Below, piece by piece: positions 57,041 through 64,000 of a stretch of DNA of 64,000 nt. The stretch is taken from positions 2,232,001 through 2,296,000 of the forward strand of contig JAGMUV010000007.1 of the NCBI GenBank assembly GCA_020744425.1, given 5' to 3'. Origin of the DNA: Dactylonectria macrodidyma. Lineage: Eukaryota > Ascomycota > Sordariomycetes > Hypocreales > Nectriaceae. Every line of letters starts with the position of its first letter. The stretch's first letter is position 1. The position numbers were made by a program, and so were the translations under genes. The notes under the pieces were generated by a model. That model had not been told where the DNA came from. It did not search any database and saw nothing but the letters and a program-made list of their open reading frames with translations.

Positions 57041-60000
57041 TGTTGTGTAAAGGTTGAAGATTGAAGATTGGCGAAATTAGGATAGCCTTGTTGTCGATCA
57101 CGTTGAGAGGGGCGCGAGTAATTCGTGGGTAAAGGCGGCAAATAGAAAGTCGGGTAGATAGATATATCTTCCCAGCGCAAACCGAGGAGAGCGATGATGG
57201 TTAGGGGAAAAAAGGAGAAGCGTACAAAGAAGATGAGATGGGTTAGTCGAGACTGTAGTGTCAATTACCGGAGAAGCCTGTCTCTAGATGTTGATGCTGC
57301 CATGAAACTATTCGCGGATGGGCATCCTTTTTGTATATCGTGATGGTCCTCGAAGGCCTCCCAATGCTCAACCCCATCCGTATCCCCATCAGCCAACGCC
57401 AATGACGCCGGGCCAACCCTATCAAAGGGACAAGTCTCAATGTGCCAGAGCTTGCCAAACGGCCATGCTTCCCACCAGCGGGAGCGAACGGCTACTAGGG
57501 CCAGCCCACCCACCCACCCAAAACGCACACCAGTGACGCCAGCGACATCACCGGCCGCCAATTGACGATGCCGGTAATAGCAGCCACAGGACACAAGGCT
57601 CTGGGAAACTACGACAAAGCGTTGGGCTGGGCAACCAACGGGAGCAGGCATGGGAGCCTCCACTCAATCAGCAAGACCCATCGCAAGCTGGAGATCCAGA
57701 CTGACACTACCCCAGGCCAGCTGTGGCGAAAAAAAGGACGGCGTCGAACCGACATCCAGAGCCTTGCCCATCAGCCCTATCCCCTGGCAGCTGCAGCGCT
57801 GCTTGCAGGACCGGCACGTCATGACATGGACCTCGTGGGGCGTTTCCCCTGGTAAAGCCCCTGTCGTGAGGCTCCCTGAGGATCTGATGGTGTCCCTATG
57901 GATCCTTGAGGCGTCGCCAGTGCGTGCTGGAAGGGGGCTTTTTCTTCCCTGGTCTGCCGGCATATGTCTGCCCCCAGGCTGCATGTCGCCATCTCAATGG
58001 CCCGGGGGGGTGATGCAGACTGACAGAGGCGCCCAAACGCGGTGCTGCACTGCTGCTTGTCTGAGCCGCGTGGGGACGGCCATCTGCGAGAAGCCCCCGC
58101 CCTTACTCCTCATCCGGAGCCTCTACCTGGCGGTCTAACCCATTCATCGGCGCGGGCGTGGCTGAATATGGAAGCCAGAAGGTGATGTCGAAGTCGCAGG
58201 ACCCGACCAGGGGCACTGGTTGCAAGCAGCATGCAGCAGAAAGATAGTTGCAAGATGCGTAGTCAATACATGTGGTGGACATGCAGTAGGTGGATCCTGA
58301 AGAGTTGTGGCGCCTGCTCAGCTAGGGATGGGCAGCCACTAGCTCGGCCCCGAAGAGGGAAGGTGCCAAGCTCGTCTGCGGGATTGTCGGGGCGGCGAGA
58401 CCAATAGGCGCGCGGATGTGGCTAGCGGCAACGGTTTGGGGCGAGCTGAAGAGAAGCATTTTCTGGAAGCAGATTGGCGGGTGACGGTCTCATCGCTGAA
58501 TCTGGTCAAGGCTGCCAGTAAGATTGAACCTGAAATGCAACACAACGCCAGCCAGCACAGCAAAACCCGCACAACCAGCGACTTTACTAGGTAGAAATGA
58601 AAAGAAAAAATTAAGAGACATGAATAATAACGCCGAGAAGAATATTTGATGTTCGGTGGTGGCTTCGAGACACACGAGGCTCGAGGCTCGAGACACGAGG
58701 CACGAGACACCAACTCTGAGTCTTTTCGGCAAATGAGGCTTGCGTATCCTCTTGAAGAGGGAACGGCCGAAGTCAAACCAAGTGTCTCGACTCTCGAATC
58801 AACCAGTTTTAGGGCTTCGGCATGCCAAGAGCGAGCCAGAAGCAAACCCAAGTGACGCCAACTCCTAGTGCCTCCGAATCAGCACCAGAGCCTTGTTGGG
58901 ATGCATCCCCGTCTCCCCTCCCAAAGTAGCATCACACCCATTCATAGTGACCTCACACTCACACTCGCACTCACACACAATCCAACCCGCCCCCTTGCTC
59001 CGTCCGTCACTTGACAGCGGTCCACGGGCCACAGCCAAGACCCTTCCCCCGAGGCTAAACCATGTCCATCTCTCGTCAGACATCGATCAAATGAATCGAT
59101 CAATCAATTTATCCTCCGACCGGGCTGACGCATCCGGACCCCCCGCCTCCAGCTCTGCCAGGTCCCAAGCCAGCCAGCCCAAAACCGAGCAGCAAGGCTG
59201 CGGGCGACGGCTGCGGCTCATGCTCATATGCGGCGGTGAGGTAGTGGTGTAGCAGACGTAGACGGTGTCTCGAATTGCCTCTAGTGCGGCATACGTCATA
59301 CCGCCGTACCGTTGACTGCATGGTGTTTGAAGCCGCTCAACGTTTGGTAATAGTCGCTGGCCGGACTGTCTGCTACTCCCTGGCATTCCACTGCCGTAGA
59401 AAAATTTCCCGTTAGTCTTGTCAACCACCGCTCAACTCCCCCACTCACTATCGATGCTTTCCGTACACGATCCAGTGTAGAATTTCAGACTTGAGCCCTT
59501 TCAGGGTAGTCGTTCCGGATTATAGTCTAAAATAATCGTCCGTGTTTTTCGTTCACGATGATGGCTGGCGCCGCTCGGAGGTTCAACACGGCGCTTATCC
59601 GCACTAAGTCAAACACACGGGGCATACCCTGCCAGGATGCCCAGCCTCCCCATGGCCCTTGCAGCACGATCCGATCTTCTGGGAGCTATTTTCTGGGTCT
59701 GTGGCCTCTCACAGGTCGAACATACACGTCAGACCACACGTTGGCCTCCTCCGCGCCATCTCCGTGCAGACGACGCAAGCCATCTTTGACGGCTAGGACC
59801 CACCTGGACCCGGATTTGGGCTCTCTCGCTCTGGCGCAAGGCATACTTCACCACCATTGGACCACCAGGCGCGACAAAACTTCGTTCATGAATTCTATTG
59901 CGCAATGTAGCGATGCACATGGTCGGAGACTGCTAGTGAGACATTGAACGGGACCCAAGACTTCTTCCAGTATCTCAACCTTGACCCCCTATCCCCCCTC

Positions 60001-60132
60001 CGCTCCCCTGCATGGCCCACGTTCTTGAGAGCAGGCCGTTCTCCTACGGCCCGCGAATCAAGGCTCTAGAGCCTTGCAACAAAACGCACCGACCCTTCGT
60101 CCACCGTTATTGTTGCACTTCTATATCCCCAC
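57041..60132. other. 3.1 kb intergenic, no supported gene
   Basis: 5' flank of the hypothetical gene and 3' flank of the proteasome gene. Contains imperfect repeats of GAGACACGAGGC type at about 58665-58715 and a CTCACA-type simple repeat at about 58951-58979. Open frames of about 100-170 codons lack features. Confidence 0.4.
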
Positions 60133-61233
60133 TCAGTCCTTCTCCGCGATAGCTTGTAATCGGTCATCGATCTCCTCTTCGGTCAAGATTCTGAAGCCTG
60201 GGTCGGTTCCCTCCTCACCATCAGCTCGAGGGCCGCCGACAATACCAATCTCGATCTCCCCTTTTTTGAAGTCCATGCTCAGAACTGTGCTCAGCGTGGT
60301 GATGGCCAGCTCAACCACATCCTCCCAAGACCCCTCGGCATGATCCTTGTTCCGCAACTTCTTCTCGAGGTGGTTCAGCGCCTCCTGCTGCTTCGGGCCT
60401 GCCGCTGTGCCCTTGTAGCCAATGTAGTATCCTGCGGGATCACACTTAAACAGCTGGGGCCCGAATTCCGAATCGAGGGAGATCAGTGTGGTGGCAACGC
60501 CGTACGGACGCATGTAAGCCTGGGGATGATGTCAGCACGTTCCCGCCTCCGACATTTCATTTAACCTTTGCAGCTGAAATCTGCTTACCCGCTGAGTATA
60601 AACCTGGCTAATGTTTGCAAGACGTTTTGCCAGAGCATCAGCTGGCATCTCATATCCAAATTTGTATCGGAATTCAGCTGCCTCGCCCTGGGCTCGTTGG
60701 GCGAACGCCCGGGCATCCGCGATCGACCCCGTGATGACGCAGCCGACCGAGGGTGAAATCTGGAAGATGTGGGTCACAGAGGCCGGATCGATCAGTTTAT
60801 CCTGCGTTGCAAGTATCAGCATCTGGCAAGATGGATCTCCCTTGTTCTCCTCATAACCCAGAAGGACATACCGGAACCTTCTTCTGTGACAGAACAACTG
60901 CACAGTCCTTGCCTCTCACACCAACGGACATGATGTTGGCAGCGGTGATAGCCTTGAAGGCATACTCTGTCCAAGCGGGTCAGTCTTTGTGGAAGTGAAT
61001 ACGACCGTTTAGCGTCATCAACTGAACGTCACCGGCTTGACGATAGCGGGGACGGCGCATCGTCGCCGGTCGTGGGGCGGGGAAGATCGAGGAAGAAGCA
61101 TACCGACTTGATACAATCGGCCATTGTCGGCGAAGATGGTAATGTGTCGGTCATAGGCGCCGGCTGTAGATATCCAGGGTTAGTTGAAGCTCCAAGCAAG
61201 TGGCAGTTGGATGTTGGCTGACGCACCCGACAT
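60133..61233 (-). CDS. SCL1: 20S proteasome subunit alpha-1 (Scl1/PSMA6)
   Basis: Exons on the complement: 61233-61227, 61163-61104, 60966-60872, 60801-60589 and 60519-60133, giving 253 residues, the family's normal length. The 7-base first exon (ATGTCGG) is fixed by the conserved start [27 protein letters not shown], the alpha-subunit N-terminal signature that forms the gate. [14 protein letters not shown] and [13 protein letters not shown] are typical of alpha-1, as is the [12 protein letters not shown] strand. The protein takes one fixed position in the outer ring of the core particle in cytosol and nucleus. It is essential in yeast. Nothing unusual was seen. Confidence 0.96.
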
Positions 61234-62068
61234 TTTGGAGGACTAGAGGCTCTAAGCAGTGCGGTGTGGACGAAATGAGGGAGCGGTATCCCGAGTGCAG
61301 CTCGAAGTGTCTGAGCTGAAGACGTTCTGGTGTAGGAATCGAGGATGTGGTGGTCGAGGGTAGCTGTTGTATAGGGAGGTCGACGCGTTAGCACAAGCTT
61401 GCCTAGAGCACGAGGCAACGGAGCTCAATGGGAAGGCTGAGTTGATGCCTTGCCACAGTAAGCAAGCCTGAGGCAGCAACTAGCTTCACTTGGGGTGTCA
61501 CAAATAATCGAACACCATGTCAACGCAACATTGAAGAAACATGCAGATCAAACATCACGTTCCTCAACATTGAAACAATTGCAGCATACAATAGACTTCC
61601 GTTGCAGACCATTTATCTCAATCTCCCATTTTCTGTTTAATTCTCATCCATCGCAGAGCAATTGAGCTTCTGCCTCAGTGCATCAATAATTATGTCCTCC
61701 TTCCTTATCGGCCTATCAATCGAGGGGCATCCCTGCTCTCCTCCCGCGATAATCGTCGAGACCCGGAAAAAAAGTTGCAGCCAACATCGAAGAATTCCGG
61801 TCCGCCCCATCTGCCAGCAAAGCGCAGCATCAACCTTGCCTTTCTCCGCTAAGAAGCTGCACCATTACCATCCTCTCCCCTGACTTGCAAGTCCGGCATT
61901 CGACCTGATAGGCCAGCCATTGTCACAGCTGCGGGAGCGCAGAAAAGTCCAGAACCTAGGCCCCAGACAACGGCAAGAGAAAAAATAAACACGGGGCACG
62001 CGAGTGATTGAGAATCTGCGACTCGCCTGGCTCTCCCAGAGACAGCTCTTCCAGCTCTCCCACCCATC
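61234..62068. other. divergent promoter region, proteasome alpha-1 and WKF genes
   Basis: 0.8 kb between divergent housekeeping genes. No gene and no recognised PACE box seen. Confidence 0.5.
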
Positions 62069-63319
62069 ATGTTTTCGTCCAAGGGAAACGCGCCAGCGCA
62101 CCAGGTGCCGGCCTGGAAGAAATCGGGTTCCAAGCACCAGCAATCGGCTGCATCTGCATCGGCCAGCCCAACCGTTGGGCAGCGAAGCACGCATGAGGGC
62201 ACACCCAGCAAACGAAAACTCGACGCCCACGCCCCGCCACAGGCGAATTCCTCCCACGTTGCTAAGCGACCACGTAAGGATGAGGCCACGAGCGACCGGA
62301 ATGGGCAATTGAAGAAACGAAAATCAGTCACTTTTGCAGATGCTCCCTCCAAGAAAGGCAATACCAACGACACGAAGCCTGATTCAACGGCTACACCCCA
62401 GAAAAAGAGCAAGGGACCCTCTAAGAAACAGAAGCCCCCCGCCACGACCGACCTCAAGCCCGCGTTGGAGTACCTGCGGCTATGGAAGACGTCGCGGACC
62501 AGCTGGAAGTTCAACAAGAATCACCAATCAACCCTGATCAAGCACGTCTTCGATGCTGACGGAATTCCTACCGCCGACATTGACGCCTTCTACGAATACA
62601 TCAAAGACTTAAAGGGAATGGTGAGGATGAGGTTGCGGGAGTCGGCCCTCGAGGTCAGGACCAAGGATCGCTCACAGGGCGGGGCCGCGTTCCCCGAAGG
62701 AACCGCGGACGTCGATGCGACTCAGGGACGGTACGAGACCATCCTCGCCAAATTCCTGCAATCCCAGCAGGTGGGCTCCAAGAGGAAACTATTTCACGAG
62801 GAGGAATATCTTTCAGACTCGGACTCTGATGATGAGATCATCATCCAGCGACTCGTCAAGCGCATGCGTGCTGAGCTGGTCATCGAGGAGCTCTCCGACG
62901 GCGCAGACACGGAAATGAGCACCACGTCGTCGACGTCGTCCAGAACCATTGCGTCCGGTGACAATACCACGCCCAACGCTGGCAAGAGGATGAAGCTCAA
63001 CGATGGTACCGGTAAGCGCCGGCGCAAGCTCCGGACGAACATGGACGACAGCGATAGCAGCAGTAGCAGCAGCGACAGCAGCTCGGATTCCGAGTCGGAC
63101 TCGGACAGCGATTCTGACACAGGCTCCAGCGGAAGCTCCTCGTCGTCCTCGGACGAGTCGTCTGATGATGACGAGGCTGATAATCGGCAGGATGACGATG
63201 AGACGTCAAGCAGCTCGTCCTCATCGTCCGACGAGGCGGACTCGGAGGACAGTAGCAGTGACGAGGACTCAGACGACTCCGATGACGATAATGCCCAGAT
63301 GGGAGCAACGCGATCATGA
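62069..63319 (+). CDS. WKF-domain nucleolar-type protein (C7orf50-like)
   Basis: A single exon of 416 residues. The N-terminal 125 residues are basic and disordered (PSKRKL, KKRKSVTFAD). The WKF domain follows at about 130-195, with EYLRLWKTSRTSWKFNKNHQ and IPTADIDAFYEYIKDLKG. After LVKRMRAELVIEE comes another basic patch (GKRRRKLRTNM), then a long Ser/Asp-rich tail (about 325-410) of casein-kinase-2-site type. The domain family is found in nucleolar proteins tied to rRNA maturation; nucleolar location here is inferred from the domain and the basic and acidic tracts. Confidence 0.9.
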   Translation: MFSSKGNAPAHQVPAWKKSGSKHQQSAASASASPTVGQRSTHEGTPSKRKLDAHAPPQANSSHVAKRPRKDEATSDRNGQLKKRKSVTFADAPSKKGNTNDTKPDSTATPQKKSKGPSKKQKPPATTDLKPALEYLRLWKTSRTSWKFNKNHQSTLIKHVFDADGIPTADIDAFYEYIKDLKGMVRMRLRESALEVRTKDRSQGGAAFPEGTADVDATQGRYETILAKFLQSQQVGSKRKLFHEEEYLSDSDSDDEIIIQRLVKRMRAELVIEELSDGADTEMSTTSSTSSRTIASGDNTTPNAGKRMKLNDGTGKRRRKLRTNMDDSDSSSSSSDSSSDSESDSDSDSDTGSSGSSSSSSDESSDDDEADNRQDDDETSSSSSSSSDEADSEDSSSDEDSDDSDDDNAQMGATRS

Positions 63320-63550
63320 GAGAGCTTTTTCTTTATTTTGGGACTGCAAGACGGATACAATGTAACACCTCTGTTCGGATACCAGCTGCATGTTAGATAC
63401 CCACGGGCCTGTTGTCGCTCCGCTTTCAAGGGAGGCTGCAGCCTTTGCTAGACATGATTGGAATAGGATTTAGATAGGCCATCACTTGGATTTCACAGTT
63501 GAGCATATGCCTCCATTCATACTTGCCATTGTCGTTGTATCATGTATGCC

Positions 63551-64000
63551 CTAGGCGAGCAGCTTTGTGAAGCCCTCCTTGGGCGGCTGCAGCCAGTTCC
63601 TCTTGTCGTACTCTCTGCCCTCCCCCTCGATGATATGAAACGTATATATGATCCTGCCCTTCTGGCTCGTGTTCTTCTCGCTTTTGTGCAGCAGGTTGCC
63701 GTGGATGAGCACCAGGTCTCCTGCCTTGACCTCGCCGGCGACGTACTCTCCTCCGGCCTCGGGCGGCGCAACGCCGTACCCTTCGCCGGCGGGGAAGCGC
63801 GGCCCGTCATTGTCCACCATCTCAGTGCCGGTGTCGCCGGGCTTGCGCACCAGACGCTGCTCCACGGCAGCCCAGTGATGCGAACCGGGGAGGAAGCTCA
63901 GGCAGCCGTTCTCCAGTGTGGCGTCCTCGAGGGCGTACCAGAAGCCGACGGCGGACGGCGGGTCCGTGTACAGGAAGGTCGAGTCCTGGTGCGGCGGCAC
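63551..64000 (-). CDS. phytanoyl-CoA dioxygenase-family enzyme, 5' end outside the window
   Basis: The last 149 residues; the upstream part lies past position 64000. The first codon seen is GTG for valine within the protein, not a start. The Fe(II) ligand motif HxD appears as PPHQDSTF at the window edge, and the distal histidine is in HGNLLHKSE. The downstream KGRIIYTFHIIEG carries the arginine that binds 2-oxoglutarate. CLSFLPGSHHW is the family's jelly-roll signature. It most resembles the PHYHD1 branch, which are Fe(II)/2-oxoglutarate oxygenases. Substrate unknown. It is 26 kb from the cluster, with housekeeping genes between, so it is unlikely to belong to it. Confidence 0.88.
   Translation of the reverse strand: MPPHQDSTFLYTDPPSAVGFWYALEDATLENGCLSFLPGSHHWAAVEQRLVRKPGDTGTEMVDNDGPRFPAGEGYGVAPPEAGGEYVAGEVKAGDLVLIHGNLLHKSEKNTSQKGRIIYTFHIIEGEGREYDKRNWLQPPKEGFTKLLA

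Noticed and set aside
57269..57303. Alternative first exon for the 56213-57040 gene (start ATG at 57303)
   Set aside because: Its GTAATT donor leaves the wrong phase for the exon at 56893. The ATG at 57040 with a GTATGT donor fits the frame.
63551..64000. Dioxygenase as a member of the PKS-NRPS cluster
   Set aside because: It is 26 kb away, with LST8, proteasome alpha-1 and other conserved genes between.

Overview
The window comes from a filamentous ascomycete (Pezizomycotina, most likely Sordariomycetes). Genes carry short GT-AG introns of about 45-70 bases, and the right half holds ordinary fungal housekeeping genes: LST8, proteasome alpha-1, a con-6-type conidiation protein, an IFRD-family protein, an FHA protein and a WKF-domain protein. 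No prokaryotic or viral features were seen.

Left half (about 2.9-37.7 kb): a secondary-metabolite gene cluster. Its core is a 3871-residue PKS-NRPS hybrid on the minus strand (8 exons; KS-AT-DH-degenerate MT-ER-KR-ACP-C-A-T-R). After an unusually long 5.9 kb gap come a Zn2Cys6 regulator, an FAD-dependent monooxygenase, a secreted pepsin-fold protein with altered active-site motifs, a stand-alone thioesterase-like alpha/beta hydrolase, a CYP51-like cytochrome P450 and an MCT-type major-facilitator transporter. The PKS-NRPS, FAD monooxygenase, P450, aspartic-protease-like protein and thioesterase set is, from memory, the set known from the pyranonigrin (pyn) pathway. A tetramic-acid or fused gamma-pyrone type product is therefore a reasonable hypothesis. 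Here the synthase keeps an apparently intact enoylreductase, and its terminal reductase has lost two signature residues. Proposed order of action: the synthase builds a reduced polyketide and joins it to an amino acid; the thioesterase (or the degenerate R domain) releases and cyclises it; the monooxygenase, P450 and pepsin-like protein tailor it; the transporter exports it.

Left edge: a tRNA-Thr(AGT) lies about 430 bases beyond the synthase stop codon. Beyond it is what looks like a decayed minus-strand gene with frame breaks.

Right half (about 38.4-64 kb): conserved genes with long intergenic spaces. In order: IFRD-family protein (-), FHA protein with C-terminal membrane tail (+), small two-CxxC protein (+), LST8 (+), con-6 (-), TMEM234-like protein (+), an unrecognised conserved-looking protein with a frame break (-), proteasome alpha-1 (-), WKF-domain protein (+) and a phytanoyl-CoA dioxygenase-family gene cut by the window end (-). 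All exon borders were read by eye from splice consensus and frame, and the frame sums were checked.
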